Of a stretch of DNA of 20,102 nucleotides, positions 1 to 5,640 are shown in pieces. Made by a program: the position numbers and the translations under genes. Numbering within the stretch: the stretch's first letter is position 1; each line of letters begins with the position of its first letter. Origin of the DNA: Chloroflexota bacterium. GTDB lineage: Bacteria > Chloroflexota > Anaerolineae > CG2-30-64-16. Location of the stretch: assembly GCA_029555885.1 (NCBI GenBank), contig JAKPQT010000014.1, positions 1 through 20,102 of the forward strand, given 5' to 3'. The notes under the pieces were generated by a model, which was given only the letters and a program-made list of their open reading frames with translations, was not told the origin of the DNA and did not search any database.

Positions 1-493
1 GGCCGTCCACCAGTTGGATGCCCCAGGCGCGCAACTGCACGTCATCAATCGGACCGTTCAACCGTCCGTTGCTGTCAGGGCCGCCGGAGGTCCCGCCATC
101 CGGGCTGGTGAAGCTGCCGCCGGTCCCATGGAAGCCCGCCAGGCGGCCCGGCTCTTCGCCGTAGACGAAGCGGATGGCCTCGATGATCTCCGCGGCCAGC
201 AGCGTGGACATGCCGGAGTCCAGCGTCTCGCCGAGGTAGGGCGTCCAGCACTGGGCGGTCGGGACGGGATGCAGCAGGTCCTTCGCGTGTTCCAGCACCG
301 GCGTCAACTCGCCCAGCTTGGTGACCTCGCGGCCGGTCATGCCGTAGATGGTCGGCAGATAGTAAGCAGTATTGGGAAAGGCGACGGGGCAGTCTGCACC
401 CTTTTCTGCGAGCGCCTTGTTGAGCAGCTCGGCCGCCTCTTGCACGATCAGGTTGGCGCCGCGGATGGCGCGAGTAGCGATGTATCGCGACAT
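1..493 (-). CDS. acsB: Acetyl-CoA synthase catalytic subunit (AcsB/CdhC), N-terminal 164 residues; 3' end beyond the window
   Basis: This is the start of the acetyl-CoA synthase subunit of the CODH/ACS complex, which joins a methyl group, CO and CoA into acetyl-CoA in the Wood-Ljungdahl pathway. The frame begins MSRYIATRAIRG and contains the family-typical N-terminal stretch FPNTAYYLPTIYGMTG (residues 39-54), then KLGEL and an AEIIEAIRFVYG helix (residues 101-112). These resemble the CODH-interacting N-terminal domain of Moorella AcsB. The Ni/FeS A-cluster cysteines lie in the C-terminal part, outside the window, so activity cannot be judged. The start at 493 is supported by a GGAGGA ribosome-binding site 7 nt upstream. 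It lies 111 nt downstream of cooS on the same strand, separated by an inverted repeat. A Gly/Ser/Asp-rich segment at about residues 123-147 appears longer than in Moorella AcsB. Confidence 0.9.
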   Translation of the reverse strand, partial: MSRYIATRAIRGANLIVQEAAELLNKALAEKGADCPVAFPNTAYYLPTIYGMTGREVTKLGELTPVLEHAKDLLHPVPTAQCWTPYLGETLDSGMSTLLAAEIIEAIRFVYGEEPGRLAGFHGTGGSFTSPDGGTSGGPDSNGRLNGPIDDVQLRAWGIQLVDG

Positions 494-523
494 GGTTGGT
501 TCCTCCGTGAACCGGAATGAGAG

Positions 524-591
524 ACGAGTAACGAGTAACGAGTAAGGAGAAATGAGTAAGCGTCACTTCTTACTCGTTACTCATTACTCGT
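524..591. repeat. Tandem GAGTAAC units forming a 23-bp inverted repeat between cooS and acsB
   Basis: Left arm 524-546 and right arm 569-591 are complementary at 22 of 23 positions around a 22-nt loop. Each arm is built from short tandem GAGTAAC/GTTACTC units. The element fills most of the 111-nt gap between cooS and acsB. It has no uridine run, so it looks like a dispersed intergenic repeat or an mRNA-stabilising or processing hairpin rather than an intrinsic terminator. Confidence 0.75.
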
Positions 592-604
592 TACTGATTT
601 CTCA

Positions 605-2596
605 TCACCCGTAAATCTCCGCCATCTGCTCTTCGACCGGCAGTTCGCTGTATGACTCCATCGCCGCATCCCCGGATGCGCCAAAGCGGGCCGGATCGTA
701 GGCAGGCAGCTTCAGCGCCGCGCGCTTCTTGTCGATGTGCTCGAGTGTCTTCTGGACGATGTCTCCGGCCTCGATAACGAACTCCAGCTTGCCGCCGTAG
801 CGGTCTTCCCACTCACTTAACAGGATGTCGGAAACCGCATCGGAGAACTCAACCGGGTTGCGCACGCCCATGATGACGTACGCGCCAGAGCCGACACAGT
901 AAGTGGCGATGGATAAAGCTTTCTCGCTCATCCATTCGGGTGCCAGGCCGACCGCCGGGATATCGCTGATGTCGTCGCCCAGGCCGCCCTCGGTCGCCAT
1001 CTGGCTCAACACAGTGAGGATGCGGCTGTTATCCACGCAGGAACCGAGGTGCAGGACCGGCGGGATGCCGATCGCTTCGCAGACCTCGCGCAGGCCGGGG
1101 CCGACCTTTTCCGGATCGAGGCCCGCAGAGCCCTTCATATAGCCATACTTGCCGGCTGCAATCGCGCCGCACCCCGTGCTCACCACCAGGACATCATTCT
1201 TCAGCAGTTCGGTGACCACATCCATGTGGACCTGGTCGTGGGTGAAGGCGGGGTTGTTGCAACCGACATTCGCCGCCACGCCGCGGATGCGCCCGCTGGC
1301 GATGGCGTCGTTGAGCGGCCGGAAGGAGGCCCGATAGTTGCCGCCCTGCATGTAGGCCAGATACTCATGGCTGAAGCCCGGCACCATTTGTTCGGACATG
1401 CCATGGGGGATGTGCGTCTCGGCGGCCCGGTTGGCATAGTTGTCGATTGCGCGGCGCACGATATTTTTGGCGATGTCCATCGCGTGATGCTCGTCGAACT
1501 CGATGTGTGTGGCGCCGGTAATCTTGACTTTGGGGCTGGTGGTGATGATTTCGGTGTGGAAGTGCTCGGCAACGCCCACCAGGGATTGCATGATGCACTG
1601 CACATCCACCACCATTGCCTCGACCGCGCCGGTCAGGATGGCGAGTTCCTGCGTCAGGAAGTTGCCGGCGGAAGGAATGCCCTGGCGCATCATGACCTCA
1701 TTGGCCGTGCAGCAGATGCCCGCCAGGTTGATGCCGTCCGCGCCCTTGCTCTTGGCATACTCGATCAGATCGGGGTCCTGAACGGCCGTGACGATCATCT
1801 CAGAGAGCGTGGGTTCGTGGCCGTGGACGATGATGTTGACCTGCTTCTCTTCCAGGCAGCCGAGATTGACTCCGCCAACCTTCGGGCTGGGGGTGCCGAA
1901 GAGGATGTCGGAGATGTCGGTGGCCCACATCGAGCCGCCCCAGCCGTCGGATAGGGCCGTGCGCACAGCGGCGCTCAAGATGTGGCTGGCATCCTGGTCG
2001 TCGCCAATGTGCGTGCGATGCAAGATCTCCACCACTTCGCGGTCGATGCCCCGCGGCACCACACCCTGGTCGCGCCAGAGCTTCTGGCGCTTGGGCGGTG
2101 CGGTATTGATGTAACTCAGCGTCCCGCGCTGTTGCCCGAATTCGCTGATGGCTTTGTTGGCCACGTCCAGCGCGACCTCTATGACAGTCTTGCCTTTCGT
2201 GGGGATGCCATGTTTGGCCGCGACGGCATACAGCTTGGCCTCATCGCGAATCTGGTAACCCTGGGCCTCGCCGGTCGCCACTGCATGGAGGGTAAACGCC
2301 AGGTCACGGCCATGGTCGGAGTGAGCCGCCGCGCCAGCCGCAATCGCCCGCGCCAGATTGCGGGCCGCGATGGTTTCCAGCGTCGCACCGCAGATGCCGA
2401 CCTGCCCTTCTTTGGTGATGCGGCAAGGCCCCATATAGCAATTTTTGCAGCAGACGCCCGATTGCCCGCTGCCCACGGTGCAGGGCTTATGGTCTGCCGC
2501 CCGGCTAAATGAGGTCGAGATGCCCATCAGTTCGGCAACGTCCAGCACGTAGCATGCGGCTGGATCGATGCTGGGCGTGATTTTCTGTTTTGCCAT
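605..2596 (-). CDS. cooS: Anaerobic Ni-Fe carbon monoxide dehydrogenase catalytic subunit
   Basis: This 663-residue protein reversibly oxidises CO to CO2 and supplies CO to acetyl-CoA synthase. All C-cluster ligand positions known from the Carboxydothermus enzyme are present: H260 (VHGH), C295 (GICC), C334 (VQC), C446 (VGCNN), C476 (STGCG) and C520 (GSC). The catalytic Lys is probably K559 (SEKA). B-cluster cysteines are C50, C53, C58 and C69. The D-cluster pair is C39 and C49, spaced CX9C instead of the usual CX7C. The ATG at 2596 is chosen because it has a GGAG site about 10 nt upstream and gives the normal family N-terminus (MAKQK). A longer frame reaching 2668 would overlap the preceding gene and adds unconserved sequence. 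It follows the Cys-rich/HMA-like ORF by 14 nt and precedes acsB, so the three probably form one operon. Confidence 0.96.
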   Translation of the reverse strand: MAKQKITPSIDPAACYVLDVAELMGISTSFSRAADHKPCTVGSGQSGVCCKNCYMGPCRITKEGQVGICGATLETIAARNLARAIAAGAAAHSDHGRDLAFTLHAVATGEAQGYQIRDEAKLYAVAAKHGIPTKGKTVIEVALDVANKAISEFGQQRGTLSYINTAPPKRQKLWRDQGVVPRGIDREVVEILHRTHIGDDQDASHILSAAVRTALSDGWGGSMWATDISDILFGTPSPKVGGVNLGCLEEKQVNIIVHGHEPTLSEMIVTAVQDPDLIEYAKSKGADGINLAGICCTANEVMMRQGIPSAGNFLTQELAILTGAVEAMVVDVQCIMQSLVGVAEHFHTEIITTSPKVKITGATHIEFDEHHAMDIAKNIVRRAIDNYANRAAETHIPHGMSEQMVPGFSHEYLAYMQGGNYRASFRPLNDAIASGRIRGVAANVGCNNPAFTHDQVHMDVVTELLKNDVLVVSTGCGAIAAGKYGYMKGSAGLDPEKVGPGLREVCEAIGIPPVLHLGSCVDNSRILTVLSQMATEGGLGDDISDIPAVGLAPEWMSEKALSIATYCVGSGAYVIMGVRNPVEFSDAVSDILLSEWEDRYGGKLEFVIEAGDIVQKTLEHIDKKRAALKLPAYDPARFGASGDAAMESYSELPVEEQMAEIYG

Positions 2597-2610
2597 GAGA
2601 TGTATCTCCT

Positions 2611-3240
2611 CTACTTCTTGGCATCCCGCAGGTCGGTGCGGGTCTGGCGTAGGCCGAGGCGATCCCATGCGGGATCTTTGCGGCCATCCTGCACGGGAAC
2701 GGGCTGTGCCATGACGCTCGCGCCGTCGGATGCAACCGGATAGCCGGCCTCATCCAGCGCGGCCATGATGGCGCCCGGCGTGACCAGCGCCGGGTCGTAA
2801 GATACGATGACCATGCGGAAGGCGGAGCTGGCAAGGACATCCTGCACGCCGGTCAACTGCGACAGGGCTTCCCGAACCTTCAGCGTGTGATGATCGGCCC
2901 AGAGATTGGGCACGCCGAACTGGATTTTCTCCATGAGTGGCTGACCTCCTTCAGGGGGGCTGTTCAAAGGCTTTTTCGGCTCCAGGCGGGGACCCGCTGT
3001 GGCGTTGGCTTTTTCAGCGTGGAGCAGGTCCGCGATTTCGCGCCGGTGTTCGATATAGATTTCGCAGAAGTCGCAGGTGACAGAGAGGGGTGCGCAGCAA
3101 CAGGAACTCCCCGCGCATTCTTCCCAGCAGGTTTGTGTTCCCGCATAGATGGCGCAATCGGCGCACGCCACCACCCAGCCGTTCTTGCCGGATGCGTGCC
3201 TGGCTTGAAGTTCACGCCGGATTTCCCAACATCTGCGCAT
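2611..3240 (-). CDS. Cysteine-rich N-terminal domain plus HMA-like domain, CODH-operon protein of unknown function
   Basis: The frame encodes 209 residues with two distinct halves. Residues 1-66 carry ten cysteines (4, 26, 29, 38, 42, 47-49, 56, 59), including CADC, TCWEEC, a CCC triplet and CDFC followed by EIY. The CW...C..C pattern recalls small 'two-CW' type cysteine domains, but I cannot confirm membership. A linker leads to residues from about 103 (MEKIQFGVP) that resemble a heavy-metal-associated (HMA) ferredoxin-like fold. There the usual metal motif CxxC is replaced by LWADHH. The gene ends 14 nt before cooS and is probably the operon's first gene, preceded by palindromic sites. A role in nickel handling, cluster assembly or electron transfer for CODH is inference from context. 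It may be two genes: an internal ATG at 2934 has a strong ribosome-binding site. Confidence 0.7.
   Translation of the reverse strand: MRRCWEIRRELQARHASGKNGWVVACADCAIYAGTQTCWEECAGSSCCCAPLSVTCDFCEIYIEHRREIADLLHAEKANATAGPRLEPKKPLNSPPEGGQPLMEKIQFGVPNLWADHHTLKVREALSQLTGVQDVLASSAFRMVIVSYDPALVTPGAIMAALDEAGYPVASDGASVMAQPVPVQDGRKDPAWDRLGLRQTRTDLRDAKK
2932..2950 (-). promoter_or_regulatory. Internal ribosome-binding site and ATG that could start a separate HMA-like protein
   Basis: An AGGAGGTC sequence (2943-2950, minus strand) stands about 8 nt before an in-frame ATG at 2934-2932. It is a better site than the one upstream of the ORF's first ATG at 3240. It falls exactly at the boundary between the Cys-rich half and the HMA-like half. 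Either an internal start makes a separate protein of about 107 residues (2611-2934), or two genes were fused in frame. Confidence 0.55.
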
Positions 3241-3291
3241 GTCTGTCTCACCACCTGCGGATGGCTCTCGCCGCCGTGCGTATAAGCTGAT

Positions 3292-3311
3292 ATCGTGCAG
3301 TTTTGCACGAT
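3292..3311. promoter_or_regulatory. Perfect 8-bp inverted repeat (operator-like) upstream of the CODH operon
   Basis: ATCGTGCA, 4-nt spacer, TGCACGAT form a perfect dyad about 52 nt upstream of the first ATG of the Cys-rich/cooS/acsB operon. A possible -10 hexamer TTATAC lies just downstream on the minus strand, which would put the dyad over the -35 region. It looks like a dimeric transcription-factor site. The arms do not match the usual CRP/FNR half-sites, and the regulator is unknown. Confidence 0.5.
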
Positions 3312-3319
3312 GTGGTGGA

Positions 3320-3347
3320 TTTGGCTATGATGCTCATCATAGCCAAA
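3320..3347. promoter_or_regulatory. Perfect 13-bp palindrome upstream of the CODH operon
   Basis: TTTGGCTATGATG and CATCATAGCCAAA are exact reverse complements separated by 2 nt. The element sits between the terminator that closes the two-component operon and the CODH operon's presumed promoter. The near absence of a loop argues for a protein-binding site in DNA rather than an RNA hairpin. The cognate regulator is not evident. Confidence 0.55.
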
Positions 3348-3351
3348 CAAA

Positions 3352-3385
3352 AAAGCCTGCCCCGCGCAGAAGCGGAGCAGGCTTT
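3352..3385 (-). terminator. Rho-independent terminator after the ANTAR regulator gene
   Basis: On the minus strand, 9-bp arms (AAAGCCTGC with GCAGGCTTT) continue past one mismatch into 4 more pairs (CCGC/GCGG). They close a 6-nt loop, TTCTGC. The descending arm runs into six T's and then GTTT. It lies 150 nt after the stop codon of the ANTAR response regulator and upstream of the CODH operon in the same direction, so it separates the two transcription units or attenuates read-through between them. Confidence 0.85.
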
Positions 3386-3400
3386 CATCACCTGGGAAGG

Positions 3401-3424
3401 TTGCAAACCATCGTCAGTCTGCAA
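3401..3424 (-). promoter_or_regulatory. 9-bp hexaloop hairpin upstream of the terminator; possible ANTAR RNA target
   Basis: Read on the minus strand, TTGCAGACT and GGTTTGCAA pair over 9 bp (two G-U pairs) around the 6-nt loop GACGAT. The hairpin lies 15 nt before the terminator hairpin, which also has a 6-nt loop. Two tandem hexaloop hairpins, the second overlapping a terminator, is the architecture bound by ANTAR antiterminators. Loop position 4 is G as expected, but position 1 is G instead of A, and the terminator loop lacks both hallmarks. The assignment is tentative. Confidence 0.35.
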
Positions 3425-3536
3425 GATATGACACAATGGTCAACAGCTTACGTTACACTCATCGCGAGCAATATGACGCGCGTCATGTACGAATTAGAAG
3501 GTATTTTCACAAAACGCCCTGACATGGAGCGCAGGC

Positions 3537-4115
3537 CTACAGGAGTTGGTCTGCTGTCACCAGGGCCTGGGCGACCTCGGAGAGTTTGCGGTTAGTGTCC
3601 TGGCTCTGCTTCTGCAGCCGGCGGAAGGCTTCCTCTTCAGTCAGGTCCAGGCGCCGCATGAGGATGCCCTTGGCGCGCTCGATTAGCTTGCGGGCTTCAA
3701 GGGCTTCGCGCAGGTCCGCCACTTCCTGGTGCAGCGCCTTGAATTCGCGGAAGCGCGCCAGCGCAAGGGCAATCGCAGGCAGCAGGTCTTCCTCGGCCAC
3801 CGGCTTCATCAGATAAGCGGAGATATTGGCCTGGGCCGCGCGCTCGACCAACTGGGTTTCGTTGTATGCGGTCAGGAGGATGATCGGGATGGGCCGCGCC
3901 CGGGTGATGCGCTCGGCCGCCTCGATGCCGTCCATGACCGGCATCTTGATATCCATGATGGCCAGGTCCGGTTCGGTGGCTGCGGCGAGCGTGACCGCAT
4001 CCGCGCCCGTGGAGGCTTCGGCCACGACGTGATGCCCCAGCGCGTTGAGCTGCACCCGCAAGCTCAGCAGGCGGATGCTCTCATCGTCGGCAATGAGGAT
4101 GCGCAGAGGGTCCAC
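3537..4115 (-). CDS. ANTAR-domain response regulator (PdtaR/AmiR-NasR type)
   Basis: This 192-residue regulator has an N-terminal receiver domain with the acidic pair D10/D11, phosphoacceptor D55 (IMDIKMP), T82 and K104. It ends in an ANTAR RNA-binding domain (about residues 130-188, with ERAKGILMRR and SQDTNRKLSEVA). ANTAR proteins bind nascent RNA hairpins and prevent transcription termination when phosphorylated. The start is a GTG at 4115, nine nt after the stop of the sensor kinase, with a GAGGT motif in between, so the two genes are translationally coupled. The pair resembles mycobacterial PdtaS/PdtaR. The next genes downstream on the same strand are the CODH operon, after a terminator and a second hexaloop hairpin. 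They are a plausible target, but this is inference. Confidence 0.93.
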   Translation of the reverse strand: MDPLRILIADDESIRLLSLRVQLNALGHHVVAEASTGADAVTLAAATEPDLAIMDIKMPVMDGIEAAERITRARPIPIILLTAYNETQLVERAAQANISAYLMKPVAEEDLLPAIALALARFREFKALHQEVADLREALEARKLIERAKGILMRRLDLTEEEAFRRLQKQSQDTNRKLSEVAQALVTADQLL

Positions 4116-4124
4116 GGCACCTCG

Positions 4125-5306
4125 TTATTTATAGAATATCAGTTGCGCCTCGCTGCCGCCCTGCGGCAGATTGTGCAGGCGCAGCGTACCGGCGAGGTCC
4201 TTTTCGGCGAGGGTGCGGGCGATGCGCAGACCCAGCCCGCGCGCACGTTCGATGTCGAAGTCAGGCGGCAGCCCGCGACCGTTGTCGCGCACCACCACCG
4301 TGACCTGGGGACCTTCCTGCGCGAGGTCGATGCATAACTGCCCGCCGCGCGCGCTGAGGCTGAACGCGTGCTCCAGCGCGTTGGCAATCAGCTCATTCAT
4401 CACCAGTGCAAAGGCCGTGGCCTGTTTTGAAGGCAGATAAATCGCCTCGCCGGTCACTTCGGCCTGCACCGGGCGGTCGGGGCGCACCAGGTGACGCAGC
4501 GAGATATCGCATACTTGCCGCGCCAGTTCGGTGATGTCGGTCAGCCGCACCTGGTCCGCCGACAGCAGTTCGTGGACGGCCGCGATGCTCTTGATGCGCG
4601 TTACGCTGTCGCGCAGGCTGCGTCGCGCGGCTGGGCTGGGGCTGGAGGACATCTCCAGGCTGAGCAGGTCTGCGACCGTTTGCAGGTTGTTCTTGATGCG
4701 GTGGTGCATCTCCTGCACCAGCGTCGCCAGGGCTTCGGCGCGCCGCGCTTCTTCCCGCAGCCGCATGTTATCGACCGCCGTGCCAATCTGTGTGGCAATC
4801 GAGCGGAGGAGGGCCATGTCGGTATCGGAGAAGGTGACGAGCCGTCGCGCTGCAATGTGCAAGACGCCGAGGGGCTGCTCTTTGGCATGCAGCGGGACGA
4901 CTGCGCACGCGTGCGCGCCATGACACCGGCAGCCCTCGCGCACGATGCGGGCATCGTTGACGACGTCGGCTGCCTGCAGTTCTTCCCCACGCAGCAGCGC
5001 CTGGCCGCACAGGCACTCACCGGGCGTGATCGTCGTTTCGGCAGGGTCGAACAGGGAGAGGTCGCCTTCGGCTGCGGCCAGGGCAAGCTGGCCGGTCAGA
5101 CGATCCAGCAGGTAGATCTTGCCGCTGTCGAGGGCCAGGACAGCGAGGGTTTCTTGCAGCGCTTCAGAGAGCGCGGCTTGTTCGTTCAGCGCCCGGTTCA
5201 TGGCCGCGGAGACAGCATAGAGCGCGGCCAACTCCTGCACGCGTCGCTGTTCCTCAGAAGCTTGCCATGATAGGGACACGGGCTGTGGGGAGGCAGGAGG
5301 ATCCAT
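4125..5306 (-). CDS. GAF-domain sensor histidine kinase, HisKA_2 family (PdtaS-like)
   Basis: This 393-residue soluble kinase is the partner of the ANTAR regulator. A GAF sensor domain covers about residues 35-185. It is followed by a HisKA_2 dimerisation/phosphoacceptor motif MHHRIKNNLQTVADLLSLE (about 200-218, phospho-His H201 or H202) and an HATPase_c domain with N-box NELIANALEHAF (N304, N308), G1 box DNGRGLP (D341 onward) and a GLGL box at 357-360. No transmembrane segment or PAS domain is visible, unlike Mycobacterium PdtaS, which has GAF plus PAS. The GAF domain carries five cysteines (98, 100, 126, 128, 134) that could bind a metal or FeS cluster or act in redox sensing. The signal is unknown. 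No strong ribosome-binding site is seen for the ATG at 5306. Confidence 0.92.
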   Translation of the reverse strand: MDPPASPQPVSLSWQASEEQRRVQELAALYAVSAAMNRALNEQAALSEALQETLAVLALDSGKIYLLDRLTGQLALAAAEGDLSLFDPAETTITPGECLCGQALLRGEELQAADVVNDARIVREGCRCHGAHACAVVPLHAKEQPLGVLHIAARRLVTFSDTDMALLRSIATQIGTAVDNMRLREEARRAEALATLVQEMHHRIKNNLQTVADLLSLEMSSSPSPAARRSLRDSVTRIKSIAAVHELLSADQVRLTDITELARQVCDISLRHLVRPDRPVQAEVTGEAIYLPSKQATAFALVMNELIANALEHAFSLSARGGQLCIDLAQEGPQVTVVVRDNGRGLPPDFDIERARGLGLRIARTLAEKDLAGTLRLHNLPQGGSEAQLIFYK

Positions 5307-5337
5307 CGCAGTTGGTAGCTATGGCCTCTTCCGGACA

Positions 5338-5391
5338 TGAGGCGTACGGTGCAACAGCGCGTCTGCGGGGCTGTTCACACCGCACGCCTCA
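5338..5391. repeat. Long imperfect inverted repeat between tatA and the sensor kinase gene
   Basis: Arms of about 20 nt (5338-5358 and 5370-5391) pair with one mismatch and a small bulge around an 11-nt loop. It starts 11 nt after the tatA stop on the minus strand and could end that transcript. No T-run follows, so an intrinsic terminator is not certain. Confidence 0.5.
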
Positions 5392-5402
5392 CTTGGCCCG
5401 GA

Positions 5403-5591
5403 TCAGGAGACTTTTTCGTCCGTGGGCTTGTCCGCCGGCTTTTCGGGCGCCGTTTCGTCCCTGGACGCCTGGCGGAATTCACGGATGCTCTTGCCGATCG
5501 CGCCGCCGATTTCCGGCAGCCGGCCCACGCCGAACACGATGAGCACAATGACCAGGAGGATGACCCACTCCCAACCACCTAGGTTGAACAT
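5403..5591 (-). CDS. tatA: Twin-arginine translocase subunit TatA
   Basis: This 62-residue protein forms the pore-forming or membrane-thinning component of the Tat system, which exports folded, often cofactor-containing proteins. It begins MFNLGGWEWVILLVIVLIVFG, a single membrane helix (about residues 6-22). The conserved hinge FGVGRLPEIGGAIGKSI follows, with an amphipathic helix to about residue 40 and a charged Lys/Glu/Pro tail. The length is typical of a short TatA. An AAGGAG site stands 7-8 nt before the ATG at 5591. No tatB or tatC is seen nearby. It follows the HEAT-like gene by 49 nt and may share its transcript. Confidence 0.94.
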   Translation of the reverse strand: MFNLGGWEWVILLVIVLIVFGVGRLPEIGGAIGKSIREFRQASRDETAPEKPADKPTDEKVS

Positions 5592-5619
5592 TGAACACTC
5601 CTTGAGGGTATTGGTACTG

Positions 5620-5640
5620 CGCCTGCCAGGATGTCAGGCG
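5620..5640 (-). terminator. Small hairpin just after the HEAT-like gene
   Basis: CGCCTG and CAGGCG pair over 6 bp around a 9-nt loop, abutting the stop codon at 5641. There is no T-run, so it may be only a weak or factor-dependent stop, or an RNA structure between the HEAT-like gene and tatA. Confidence 0.25.

Noticed and set aside
75..566. Minus-strand frame of 163 codons overlapping the acsB start
   Set aside because: It is frame-shifted relative to acsB, starts inside the GAGTAAC repeat and encodes Arg/Pro/His-rich nonsense. The acsB frame at 1-493 gives recognisable protein.
1049..1954. Long plus-strand open frame opposite cooS
   Set aside because: It is antisense to a fully conserved CODH; such frames are expected in high-GC DNA, and the translation is His/Asp/Gly-rich without a recognisable domain.
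2597..2668. N-terminal extension of cooS
   Set aside because: It overlaps the end of the Cys-rich/HMA-like ORF and lacks conservation; the ATG at 2596 has the ribosome-binding site and the normal family N-terminus.
3239..3595. Plus-strand frame across the terminator and palindromes upstream of the CODH operon
   Set aside because: It runs through regulatory hairpins and the 3' end of the ANTAR gene, with no family resemblance or ribosome-binding site.
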